Source of the DNA: Halolamina pelagica | GTDB taxonomy: Archaea > Halobacteriota > Halobacteria > Halobacteriales > Haloferacaceae | Assembly (NCBI RefSeq): GCF_001307315.1 | Contig: NZ_LGUC01000001.1 | Span: 310,001-374,000, forward strand | Direction of reading: 5' to 3' | DNA length: 64,000 nucleotides | Shown: positions 55,643 to 63,773 of the stretch, piece by piece | Layout of the letters: each line of letters begins with the position of its first letter | How positions within the stretch are numbered: the stretch's first letter is position 1 | Translations under genes and position numbers: made by a program | The notes under the pieces: generated by a model | What the model was told of the DNA's origin: nothing | Database searches by the model: none | Seen by the model: only the letters and a program-made list of their open reading frames with translations

Positions 55643-56880
55643 ATGAGCACCGACCGGAAGCAGTCCGGCTTCAAGCAACGAACCCGGGTCGACGACGCGC
55701 TCGCGGCGCTGCGGGACGCCGTCGACCCCCACGGCCGCGTCGAGCACCTCCCGCTGTCCGAGGCGGACGGCCGCACGCTAGCGACGACGCTCGAAGCGTC
55801 GGCGAACGTGCCGTCGGCCCCGGAGGCCGCGATGGACGGCTTCGCGGTCCGGGCGAGCGACACCTTCGGCGCCTCGGACCGGTCGCCGGAGGTCCTGCGC
55901 GTCGTCGACGACGAACCGACGGCGGGCACCGTCGGCCCGAACCAGGCGCTCCGGGTCCACACCGGGAGCGCGCTACCCGACGGCGCCAACGCCGTGTTGA
56001 AGATCGAGCAGGCCGAGCCGATCGCCGACGAGGTCGAGGTGTTCGACGCCGTCGCCGAGGGGAGAACGTCGCTCCCGCCGGCGAGGACGTCGAAGCAGGT
56101 CAGCATCTCTACGACCCGGGGGCGGTGCTGCGACCCTCCGACCTCGGCCTCCTGAAGTCCGTCGGCTTCACCGAGCTCCCCGTCTTCGAAAAGCCCGACG
56201 TGACCGTCATCCCGACCGGCGACGAGCTCGTGCAACAGAACCCCGGCCCGGGCGAGACGATCGAGACGAACGGCCTCACGGTCGCGCGGTTCGTCGAGCG
56301 CTGGGGCGGCGAGCCGACCGAACTCGATGTGGTTCCGGACGACGAGAACGCGCTGAAGGAAGCGATCCGCTCGGGGCTCGACGGCGATCTCGTCGTCACC
56401 TCCGGGGGCTCCTCCGTCGGCCAGCGCGACCTGCTGCCCGAGGTGCTCGAGGAGCTCGGCGAGATCGTCGTCCACGGCGTCGCGCTCAAGCCCGGCCACC
56501 CCTTCGGCTTCGCGATCGTCGAGGGGACGCCCGTGCTGATGCTGCCGGGCTACCCGGTCGCGACGATCGTCAACGCCGTGCAGTTCCTCCGCCCCGCGGT
56601 GAAGCGGGCGATGGACGCGCCGCTGCCGCCCCACCCGACCACCGAGGCGACGTTGGAGCGCAAGATCGCCAGCGAGCCCGGCGTCCGGACGTTCGCCCGC
56701 GTGAAACTCGAAGCGCGGGAGAACGACCCCCTGCCGGCGGCGGTTCCGACCCGGGTTTCCGGATCGGGCGTGCTGTCGAGCGTCGCGCTCGCGGACGGCT
56801 GGGTCGTCGTCGACGAGGCCGCCGAGGGGATCGACGCGGGAACGACCGTCACGGTCCAGAACTGGGAGGCGAGCCGATGA
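55643..56880 (+). CDS. moeA: Molybdopterin molybdenumtransferase MoeA, frame broken once
   Basis: About 413 residues. It inserts molybdate (or tungstate) into adenylylated molybdopterin. Domain order: LPLSEADGRTLATTLEASAN, APEAAMDGFAVRASDT (conserved MDGYAV-type motif), TGSALPDGANAVLKIEQAE, the MoaB-like domain with VIPTGDELVQQNPG and VVTSGGSSVGQRDLLPEVLE, then VHGVALKPGHPFGFAIVEGT and the C-terminal beta barrel. The frame breaks at G4 56059-56062; repair gives AVAEGENVAPAGEDVEAG. ATGA overlap with the next moeA. Confidence 0.94.
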
Positions 56881-58772
56881 GCGAGCGCAAGGAGTTCCGC
56901 GACCTCACCGAACCGGCGAAAGCCCACGAGGCGATCGCGTCGCTCGAGCTCGACCCCGAGCCGGAGACGGTGGAACTCGCCGACGCCCGCGGGCGGATCC
57001 TCGCCGAGCGCGTCGACGCCGACCTCGACGTGCCCGGCTTCGACCGGGCGTCGATGGACGGTTACGCGGTCCAAGCCAGCGACACGTTCGGCGCCGACGA
57101 GGCCGACCCCGCAGTGCTCGATCTCGCCGGCGCGGTCCACGCCGGCAGCGAGCCCGACGTGGTCGTCGACGCCGGCGAGTGCGCCGAAATTTCCACGGGC
57201 GCGGTGATGCCCGACGGCGCCGACGCGGTGGTGATGGTCGAGAAGACCGACGAAGCCGCCGGCGAACAGGACGCCATCGAGATCCGCACCTCGGTCGCAC
57301 CCGGTGACCACGTGATGCCGGCCGGGGCCGACATCGCCGCCGGCCAGCGCGCGCTGGGGCCCGGCACCGAACTCACGCCCCGCGAGATCGGACTGCTCTC
57401 GGCGCTCGGGACGGGCGAGGTCGAGGTGCGCGGGAAGCCGACGGTCGGCATCGTCTCGACCGGCGACGAGCTGGTCCGGCCCGGCGGGGAGCTGAACAGC
57501 GACGCCGGCCAGATCTACGACGTGAACAGCTACACCATCGCGTCCGGCGTCGAGGAGGCGGGCGGGGAGGCGACGCTCTACCCCCACGCCGGCGACGACA
57601 TGGCGGCGATGGAGGAGGCGCTGACGACCGCCGCCGAGGAGTGCGATCTGGTGCTCTCCTCGGGGTCGACCTCCGCCTCCGCAGTCGACGTGGTGTATCA
57701 GGTGATCGAGGACCGCGGCGAGCTCCTGCTCCACGGCGTCTCCGTCAAGCCGGGGAAGCCGATGCTCGTCGGCCGACTCGAGGACAGCGCCTACGTCGGC
57801 CTGCCGGGCTACCCCGTCTCCGCGCTCACGATCTTCCGCACGTTCGTCGCGCCGGCGATCCGCCGGGCGGCTGGGGTGCCCGAGCCCCGAACCGCGACCG
57901 TCGAGGGGACGCTCGCGGCCGAGGAACGCTACAGCGAGGGCCGTACCCGGCTGATGCCGGTCGGCCTCGTCGAGAACGAGGCGGGCGAGACGCTCGTCTA
58001 CCCGGTCGACAAGGGCTCGGGCGCGACCACCAGCCTCGTCGAGGCCGACGGCGTCGTCGAGGTCGACGCCGACACGGAGTACCTCGCCGAGGGTGAGCAG
58101 GTGCGGGTGACGCTGTTCTCGCCGAGCGTCCGGACGCCGTCGCTCCTTGCCTTCGGCGAGGACGACCCCGCGTTCTCCCGGCTGCTGGATCGCCTCGGGT
58201 CGAGTCGCTTCCTCCCCGTCGGCTCCCGGGAGGGGCTGCGGCGCCTGCGCGACGGGCTGCCCGACGCCGCCGTCGTCGCCGGCCCCGTCCGCCGCGAGGT
58301 GGAGGCGGTCGAACTCGGCGCGTGGGAGCGCGAGTGGGGGCTAGTCGTCCCTGCAGGCAACCCCGACGGCGTCGAGGGGTTCGGGACGCTGATCGACGGC
58401 GACCTCCGCTTCGTCAACCTCGACACCGCGACCGGCCTCAGGGCTAGCGCCGACGCGGAACTGGAGCGGCTGGCCGCCGCGCGTGACACCGACGCCGCCG
58501 ACCTGCAGGCCGCCATCGACGGCTACGAGTTCACGCTCAAGGCCCACGAGAGCCCCGCGCGGCGGGTGCTCGCCGGGAACGCCGACGCCGGCCTCGGCCT
58601 GCGGGCGACCGCCGAGAAGCTGGGGCTCGGGTTCGTCCCCGTCGACACGCAGACCGTCCGCGTCCGGGCCAACCCCGCACGAGTCGAGAAGGCGGGCGTC
58701 GAGGAGCTCAAGGCCGCACTCGCCGGCATCGACGACGTGCTGGCGGAGCTGCCCGGGTTCACCGACGCATGA
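56877..58772 (+). CDS. moeA: MoeA fused to a substrate-binding-protein-like domain
   Basis: 631 residues. Residues 1-400 are a full MoeA (FDRASMDGYAVQASDTFGAD, TGAVMPDGADAVVMVEKTDE, GIVSTGDELVRPGGELNSDA, VLSSGSTSASAVDVVYQVIE, VKPGKPMLVGRLEDSAYVGL). Residues about 420-631 form a PBP-like domain of the MoeA/LysR-substrate type (LRDGLPDAAVVAGPVRREVE, GWGLVVPAGNP-like region, AGNADAGLGLRATAEKLGLG), which may bind a metal oxoanion or an effector. Archaea often carry both MoeA forms, perhaps one for Mo and one for W. Start coupled to the first moeA; stop overlaps the lipase-like gene. Confidence 0.93.
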   Translation: MSERKEFRDLTEPAKAHEAIASLELDPEPETVELADARGRILAERVDADLDVPGFDRASMDGYAVQASDTFGADEADPAVLDLAGAVHAGSEPDVVVDAGECAEISTGAVMPDGADAVVMVEKTDEAAGEQDAIEIRTSVAPGDHVMPAGADIAAGQRALGPGTELTPREIGLLSALGTGEVEVRGKPTVGIVSTGDELVRPGGELNSDAGQIYDVNSYTIASGVEEAGGEATLYPHAGDDMAAMEEALTTAAEECDLVLSSGSTSASAVDVVYQVIEDRGELLLHGVSVKPGKPMLVGRLEDSAYVGLPGYPVSALTIFRTFVAPAIRRAAGVPEPRTATVEGTLAAEERYSEGRTRLMPVGLVENEAGETLVYPVDKGSGATTSLVEADGVVEVDADTEYLAEGEQVRVTLFSPSVRTPSLLAFGEDDPAFSRLLDRLGSSRFLPVGSREGLRRLRDGLPDAAVVAGPVRREVEAVELGAWEREWGLVVPAGNPDGVEGFGTLIDGDLRFVNLDTATGLRASADAELERLAAARDTDAADLQAAIDGYEFTLKAHESPARRVLAGNADAGLGLRATAEKLGLGFVPVDTQTVRVRANPARVEKAGVEELKAALAGIDDVLAELPGFTDA

Positions 58773-59500
58773 GCCTGCCGTCGCGGCGCAACACGCTCCG
58801 GCTCGGCGGGAGCGGGCTGCTCTCCGGCGTGTTCGGCCTCCTCGCCGGCTGTTCGGCGCCCGACGACGGCCGCACCGCGACGCCGGCCGGCGAGCGGCTC
58901 CTCGCGCTCGGCGACTCATACACCGTCGGGACGAGCGTCTCGAACGACGAGCGCTGGGTGAACGAACTGGCCGAGCAGCGCCGTCGAGCGGGCCACACCG
59001 TCGCCGACCCCCGAGTGATAGCCGAGAACGGCTGGACGACGGGCGACCTGAACGAGGCGATAGATGGAGCCGAGGCCGAGAACACCGTCGCCGACGAGTA
59101 CGATCTCGTCACCCTCCTCATCGGCGCCAACAACTGCTTTCAGGAGCAGCCGCCGGGGACGTTCCGCCCGAAGTTCGAGGCCACGCTGGACCGGGCGCTC
59201 GGCTTCGCGCCCGGCCCCGACAGCGTCGTCGTTGTCACGGTCCCGGACTACACGCTCACCCCGGTCGGACGGCGGAACGACCCCGGCGAGCACGCCAGCC
59301 GGCTCACGGCGTACAACGACATCATCGAGGACGCCGCGACGGCGGCGGGGACGCGGCTCGTCGACGTGGTGCCGCCGTCGCGAGAGGTGGTTGATCGGCC
59401 CGAACTGATCGCCGAAGACGACCTGCATCCCGCGCCCGAGCAGTACGAGCGCTGGCTGGACCGGATCTACCCGGCCGCCGCCAAAGCGCTGGCCGCTTAG
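58769..59500 (+). CDS. SGNH/GDSL-type hydrolase, putative Tat lipoprotein
   Basis: 243 residues. The N-terminus has twin arginines (SRRNTLRLGGSG), a short hydrophobic stretch and a lipobox (LLAGC), which suggests Tat export and lipid anchoring outside the cell. SGNH blocks: ALGDSYTVGT (nucleophile Ser), TLLIGANNCF (block III Asn) and EDDLHPAPEQY (Asp and His). Esterase, lipase or deacetylase acting on an unknown ester. ATGA overlap with moeA is odd for a secreted enzyme and probably reflects only gene packing. Confidence 0.88.
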   Translation: MSLPSRRNTLRLGGSGLLSGVFGLLAGCSAPDDGRTATPAGERLLALGDSYTVGTSVSNDERWVNELAEQRRRAGHTVADPRVIAENGWTTGDLNEAIDGAEAENTVADEYDLVTLLIGANNCFQEQPPGTFRPKFEATLDRALGFAPGPDSVVVVTVPDYTLTPVGRRNDPGEHASRLTAYNDIIEDAATAAGTRLVDVVPPSREVVDRPELIAEDDLHPAPEQYERWLDRIYPAAAKALAA

Positions 59501-60144
59501 CCGCCGAGAACCGTCTCGTCGAGTTCGGAGAACCGCGGGACGCGGTGGTCCGCGAGCACGCACTGCCCGCGGCGTTCCGGGCCGTGGCGTTCGACGTGCA
59601 CCGCGTCGAGGCCGGCGTTCCAGGCCGCGCCCACGTCGCTTGAGCCGTCGCCGGCCAGCACGCCGTCGCCGCCGTCGTCGACGCCGAGTCGGTCCATCGT
59701 GTGACGAACTGGCCCGGGGTCGGGCTTCCAGCCCAACTCGTCCGAGCAGGTGACGAAGGCGTCGAAGCGCGAGCGCAGGTCGAGGTGGTCGACGACGTGG
59801 TTCGCGAGAAACGGCGCGCAGTGGGTGACGACGCCGACAGGGCGCCCGGCGCGGTCGAGTTCGTCGAGCAGGGCGGCCGCGTCGTCGTGGACGAACGTCG
59901 CCTCGGCGCGGGCCTCGGGGTCCTCGGCCTCGTGGAGCGCGGGCCAGAACGTCCCCGGGTCCAGCCCCATCGCCTGCAGCTTCTCGCTGCGGGGGCCGCC
60001 GAGCCCGTGCCAGAGCGTCTCGACCTCCTCGTGGGTGAACTCCCGACCCAGCCGGTCGCCGACCGCCTCGAACACCTGGTGGCGGTAGCGGGGCTCCACG
60101 TCGACGACCGTGCCGTCGAGGTCGAGGAGCCAGAAGTCGTACAT
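59497..60144 (-). CDS. HAD-superfamily hydrolase (phosphoglycolate phosphatase-like)
   Basis: 215 residues. LLDLDGTVVDVEPRYRHQVF (motif I), VGVVTHCAPFLANHVVDHLD (motif II Thr), GWKPDPGPVRHTMDRLG (motif III Lys) and GVLAGDGSSDVGAAWNAGLD (motif IV). Helical C1 cap at residues 18-85 (VETLWHGLGGPRSEKLQAMG). Substrate unknown; phosphoglycolate is a common choice for this branch. Start ATG 60142-60144. Convergent overlap of 4 bp with the SGNH gene. Confidence 0.9.
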   Translation of the reverse strand: MYDFWLLDLDGTVVDVEPRYRHQVFEAVGDRLGREFTHEEVETLWHGLGGPRSEKLQAMGLDPGTFWPALHEAEDPEARAEATFVHDDAAALLDELDRAGRPVGVVTHCAPFLANHVVDHLDLRSRFDAFVTCSDELGWKPDPGPVRHTMDRLGVDDGGDGVLAGDGSSDVGAAWNAGLDAVHVERHGPERRGQCVLADHRVPRFSELDETVLGG

Positions 60145-60190
60145 GGGGGACAGGTAGCGGGTACGGGGGCAAGTGCCTTTCTCCAGCGAC

Positions 60191-60586
60191 TCAGACCGCC
60201 CCGGTCGCCACCACGTGCACCGACGAGCCGAGATACTGGTGGACCACCTCATCGACGCTGTCGGCGTTGAACCGCGAGAGGTCAGTGCCGATCTCGGCCC
60301 GGAGCGCGTCGAGGTACGCCTCGTCGGCCCGGAGCTCCGAGAACGACAGCGACACCACCTCGACGCCGAGCCATTCGCTCGCGGCCGCCCGCAGCGGCGC
60401 CTCGTCGCCGACCTCGCCGTGCCAGAGCCGGTCGCGGAAGAACAGCCAGTCGATCCGCTCCGGGCCGGGTTCGACGCCCGGCGCGGGCGCGAACAGGCGC
60501 AGCGTCGTCTCGAACCGGTTCGGGTCGAGCGCGGCGCCGTCAGTCGGCACGCGGAACGCCGCCGCGAACGTGTAGGCGGCCTTCAT
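60191..60586 (-). CDS. LWR-salt family protein
   Basis: 131 residues, start ATG 60584-60586. It matches the haloarchaeal LWR-salt family: a beta-rich start (MKAAYTFAAAFRVPTDGAAL), the hallmark region IDWLFFRDRLWHGEVGDEAP, and VVSLSFSELRADEAYLDALR to the conserved end VHQYLGSSVHV. The third hallmark residue is His, not Arg (LWH). Function unknown; the family is confined to halophilic archaea. Downstream of the pterin dehydratase gene on the same strand, probably one transcript. Confidence 0.85.
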   Translation of the reverse strand: MKAAYTFAAAFRVPTDGAALDPNRFETTLRLFAPAPGVEPGPERIDWLFFRDRLWHGEVGDEAPLRAAASEWLGVEVVSLSFSELRADEAYLDALRAEIGTDLSRFNADSVDEVVHQYLGSSVHVVATGAV

Positions 60587-60611
60587 CGGCGACCGCGCGG
60601 GTGGGGAGCCA

Positions 60612-60886
60612 TCAGTACTCGCCGTCGGTGTAGTCCGCCAGCCGGAGATCCTTCTCGGTGACGTCGCCGACCTCGTGGGTGGTGAAGCGCACCTCCACCT
60701 CGTCGTAGCGCAGCGTGATCTCGGGTGGTGGAACTCCTCGTCGGCGAGGTCGGCCACGTCGTTCACGAACCGGACGGCGCTGCCGTAGTTGTCGAACTCG
60801 TACGTCCGGATGATCTCGTCGCCGTCGTACTCCCAGTGCTCGGGGAGCTTGCGCTCGATCTCGTCGGCCTCGAGTGGCTCTGCCAT
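60612..60886 (-). CDS. Pterin-4a-carbinolamine dehydratase, frame broken once
   Basis: About 91 residues after repair. ADEIERKLPEHWEYDGDEII, FDNYGSAVRFVNDVADLADE and the active-site HHP segment EEFHHPEITLRYDEVEVRFT are family hallmarks. It dehydrates 4a-hydroxy-tetrahydropterin; archaeal members may serve molybdopterin or other pterins, and moeA genes lie nearby. The frame breaks at GGG 60723-60725; repair continues to VTEKDLRLADYTDGEY and a stop at 60612. Start ATG 60884-60886. Confidence 0.88.
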
Positions 60887-60929
60887 ACTCGATAGTCGCA
60901 CGGAAGGGAGGAAAAGGTTCGCCCGACGA

Positions 60930-62216
60930 CTACTCGCCGGCGGACTCCTCGGCGGCGTCTGGCGCGCCCTCGGCGTCGACGACGTCGGTCGTGGGGTCGA
61001 ACAGCTCCATCGCGGTTTGGATCGTGTTCCAGTCGTCCTCGCCGGCGGCCTCGCGCAGGCTCTTCGTCGGCGGCGCGAGCAGCTGGGAGACCAGCGAGTC
61101 CGCCAGCGCCTCGACGGTGTCGCGCTGGTCCTCGGTCAGGTCGCCCTGAGCCTCGAGCTTGGTGAGCGCGCGGTCGAGCTCGCGGGCCTTCATCCGCTCG
61201 GCGCCCTCGTACATGCCGCGGATCGCCTCGTCGGCGCGGGCCCGCTTGAGCGAGGAGAGCAGCCGGTCGTGTTCGTCGTCGATCATCGCCTCGACCTGCC
61301 GGGCCGCCGTCCGACGCTGTTCATGAGCGCGCTCGGTGACACGCTCCAGATCGTCGATGTCGTGGACGACGACGCCCTCGAGCGCGTCGGCCGCGGGGTC
61401 GATATCTCGCGGGCGGGCGATGTCGACACAGACCGCGTCGGCACCGTCGAGGTCGTCGGCGTCGAGCACCGCGTCGGGTGCGCCGGTCGCGGCGACGACG
61501 ACGGCCGCGTCCTGGGCGGCCGTGGGTGCGGCAGCGAGGTCGACCGCCTCCGCGTCGACGCTCACGTCCTCGGCGACGTGTTCGGCGTTCGCCACCGTGC
61601 GGTTGGCGACGACGAGGCGGTCGACGCCCGCGCCGTCGAACGCGCGGGCCGCGAGCGTCCCCATCTCGCCGGCGCCCAACACGAGCGCCGTCGCGTCGTC
61701 GAGTTCGGCCTCGCGGGCCGCGAGTTCGACCGCGGCCGACCCCATCGAGACGGTGCCCTCGTTGATCGCCGTCTCGGTGCGGGCCCGTTCGCCGACGTGG
61801 ACCGCCTTCAGCAGCGCCTCCTCGAGGACGGGGCCGAGCGTGCCGTCCTCGCGGGCGCGCTCCATCGCGTCCTTCACCTGGCCGATGATCTGGTCCTCGC
61901 CGAGGACTAGCGACTCCAGGCCGCTGGCGACCCGCATCAGATGGCGGATCGACCCCTCGTGGTCGAACTGCGTGACCGCTCCCTCGCGGACCTCCGGGGC
62001 GAAGTCGGCCAGCGCCTCCCGGCCGTCCGCGGCGGCGGCGGTGACGACGTACGCCTCCGCGCGGTTACAGGTCGCGATCACGACGCTCTCGTCGACGCCC
62101 GACCGGGCCGCGAGTCGCTGGGCGGCCGCGCTGGGGTCCTCCGGCGCTGCCGACTCCACCTCCTCGACGGTCGCGAGCGTGTGAGAGACGCTCACGCCAG
62201 TAATCACTCCGGTCAC
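60930..62216 (-). CDS. hemA: Glutamyl-tRNA reductase
   Basis: 428 residues. It reduces glutamyl-tRNA to glutamate-1-semialdehyde, the first committed step of tetrapyrrole (heme, siroheme, cobamide) synthesis. VIATCNRAEAYVVTAAA has the nucleophilic Cys. SGLESLVLGEDQIIGQVKDA and GTVSMGSAAVELAAREA are catalytic-domain signatures, ALVLGAGEMGTLAARAFDGA is the NADPH fold, and VVANRTVANAEHVAE follows. The C-terminal dimerisation helix is longer and more acidic than in bacteria. Intact. No other hem gene is in the window. Confidence 0.96.
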   Translation of the reverse strand: MTGVITGVSVSHTLATVEEVESAAPEDPSAAAQRLAARSGVDESVVIATCNRAEAYVVTAAAADGREALADFAPEVREGAVTQFDHEGSIRHLMRVASGLESLVLGEDQIIGQVKDAMERAREDGTLGPVLEEALLKAVHVGERARTETAINEGTVSMGSAAVELAAREAELDDATALVLGAGEMGTLAARAFDGAGVDRLVVANRTVANAEHVAEDVSVDAEAVDLAAAPTAAQDAAVVVAATGAPDAVLDADDLDGADAVCVDIARPRDIDPAADALEGVVVHDIDDLERVTERAHEQRRTAARQVEAMIDDEHDRLLSSLKRARADEAIRGMYEGAERMKARELDRALTKLEAQGDLTEDQRDTVEALADSLVSQLLAPPTKSLREAAGEDDWNTIQTAMELFDPTTDVVDAEGAPDAAEESAGE

Positions 62217-62278
62217 GTCTATCTCTCAGCGGAGATAACCGTGGTACTGGGTAAAAGGTTCCGGATACGGCGTGGGGG

Positions 62279-62300
62279 TGAGCCGAACGCGTTCGGCTCA
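62279..62300 (-). terminator. Perfect 22-bp palindrome at the end of the unknown gene before hemA
   Basis: A fully self-complementary sequence centred on GAACGCGTTC overlaps the stop codon of the gene at 62298-62696. In RNA it would fold into a strong hairpin. It may end that transcript before hemA. A second, weaker inverted repeat (TATCTC/GAGATA, 62220-62237) lies next to the hemA start. Confidence 0.5.
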
Positions 62301-62696
62301 GGGGACGGTCGTGACGCCGACGACGCCATCGAGCGCTTCGAGTTCGTCGGCGAGAGAGGACTGCTCGACGCCGGCCTCGTAGTAGAACACCAGATCGAAC
62401 GTGCCCTCCCGGAGGAGCTGCTGGCACTCCCAGACGAACTCGTCGTCGGCGACGGTCTTGCCCTGGAACTGGTTGGACGCGAACTCCTCGCTGTCGTTGC
62501 CGGCGTAGATGTAGCTCTCACCTTTCTCGGCGTACTCGGCGATCACGTCGTTGATCGCCACGGTGAGTTCGTGCATCTCCAGATCCTCCTCACCCGCGAG
62601 GTCGGTGTGGACGATGCTGCCTTCCAGTTCGATCTCGCCCGGTTCGAGCAGGCGCTTGGCCCGTCTGTAGAGGTCGTCGTCGACGGCGTCGGCCAT
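62298..62696 (-). CDS. Conserved haloarchaeal protein of unknown function
   Basis: 132 residues, acidic, soluble: LYRRAKRLLEPGEIELEGSI, VHTDLAGEEDLEMHELTVAI, SYIYAGNDSEEFASNQFQGK and VWECQQLLREGTFDLVFYYE. I recognise it as a haloarchaeal protein family, possibly DUF5778, but cannot assign a role. Upstream of hemA on the same strand, separated by a strong palindrome. Confidence 0.75.
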   Translation of the reverse strand: MADAVDDDLYRRAKRLLEPGEIELEGSIVHTDLAGEEDLEMHELTVAINDVIAEYAEKGESYIYAGNDSEEFASNQFQGKTVADDEFVWECQQLLREGTFDLVFYYEAGVEQSSLADELEALDGVVGVTTVP

Positions 62697-62844
62697 GCGA
62701 GTACTGGGGACGGCGAGGGTTTACGGGTGGCGGTTCGCGACAGGCCCACCCGATGGCGGGTCGCGTCGCCAGGAGATCAGGCCCCCGCGACGACGCCGAC
62801 GAACACGCGAAAGGGCTATCCGGCCGCCGCGGGAACTGTGAGTG

Positions 62845-63441
62845 ATGCGACTCCGGTACGTGATCCCGGCGCTGCTGCTGATACCGCTGGCCGACGCCAT
62901 CCTGCTGGTGTTCGTCGCCCAGGAGATCGGCGCCGCCGCGACAGTGCTGCTGGTGGTGCTGACCGGCCTGATCGGGATGCTGCTGGTCCGCGCCGAGGGG
63001 CGCCACACGCTGGCCCGGATACAGCAGAAGGCCGCGCGCGGGGAGCCGCCGACGGACGAACTGTTAGACGGCGCGCTGCTGATCGCCGCTGGCGCGTTCC
63101 TGCTCACCCCCGGCGTGGTGACCGACGCGTTGGGGTTCCTGCTCACGATCCCGCCGACGCGCTACCCGATCCGGGTCGCGCTGAAGCGGTTCGTGGTCGT
63201 GCCCAAACTCGACGAGCAGACGGACGGGTTCGTCACCGGCGGCGTCTGGACGAGCGGCTTCCCGAACGACGGCGACGCCGGCGGGAACCCGTTCCAGGGG
63301 AACGGCGACAGCGGCCCGTTCGGCGGCGGGAACGCCGGCCCGTTCGACGGGACGGCGAACGACCAGTCCACCGACGCCGACGAAGCCGGCGACGTGTACG
63401 ACGTGGGCGCCGACGAGTACCGGACGAAAGACGACGAGTGA
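62845..63441 (+). CDS. fxsA: FxsA-family membrane protein
   Basis: 198 residues. Four hydrophobic segments fit FxsA: YVIPALLLIPLADAILLVFV, AATVLLVVLTGLIGMLLVRA, LLDGALLIAAGAFLLTPGVV and TDALGFLLTIPPTRYPIRVA. The conserved LLDGALLIAAGAFLLTPG stretch is diagnostic. The long Gly/Asn/Asp-rich tail (about 135-198) is a halophile addition. Bacterial FxsA affects phage exclusion when overproduced; the normal role is unknown. ATG 62845 is preferred over the adjacent GTG. Confidence 0.9.
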   Translation: MRLRYVIPALLLIPLADAILLVFVAQEIGAAATVLLVVLTGLIGMLLVRAEGRHTLARIQQKAARGEPPTDELLDGALLIAAGAFLLTPGVVTDALGFLLTIPPTRYPIRVALKRFVVVPKLDEQTDGFVTGGVWTSGFPNDGDAGGNPFQGNGDSGPFGGGNAGPFDGTANDQSTDADEAGDVYDVGADEYRTKDDE

Positions 63442-63525
63442 GGCCAGAACCGGCCGCGGGCGCCACGGTCGGCGAAGAGAAAGCCTTAACAGATGCGCCG
63501 GCCAACGGTTGAATGCGCTCACCTG

Positions 63526-63599
63526 GGCCAATAGCTCAGTTAGGTTGAGCGCTCGGCTGATAACCGGGAGGTCCGCGGTTCAAATCCGCGTTGGCCCAT
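63526..63599 (+). tRNA. tRNA-Ile (anticodon GAT)
   Basis: Acceptor GGGCCAA/TTGGCCC with discriminator A. D-arm GCTCAGTTAGGTTGAGC. Anticodon arm CTCGG-CTGATAA-CCGGG, anticodon GAT. T-arm CGCGG-TTCAAAT-CCGCG. CCA is not encoded. A promoter-like GAAAGCCTTAAC lies about 35-50 nt upstream. Confidence 0.95.
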
Positions 63600-63773
63600 C
63601 CACTTTCGGGCTGACTCCCCAGCCACCTAATCTGCCGCTCTACCGCTTTTGAGAGGCGTCGCCGCGTATCGACGGCGACCAGTATCGACGATACAGACGG
63701 GGTCCACTTGAACCGATAACTCCCCCTCGGGGAACACCTATGCAACTCGGTACAGATATATACACACTTGATC
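63600..63773. other. Gap after tRNA-Ile with palindrome and TATA-like element
   Basis: No gene seen. GTATCGACGATAC (63682-63694) is a 6-bp inverted repeat with a one-base centre, and GTATCGACG also occurs about 16 bp earlier. ATATATACA at about 63757-63765 is a strong TATA-like sequence but is close to the ATG at 63774. Confidence 0.4.

Noticed and set aside
3645..60725. Mass pseudogene formation or programmed frameshifting
   Set aside because: All breaks need one added base, nearly all in G/C runs. The affected proteins are otherwise complete and conserved, with no further stops. There is no slippery site plus structure pattern shared by them.
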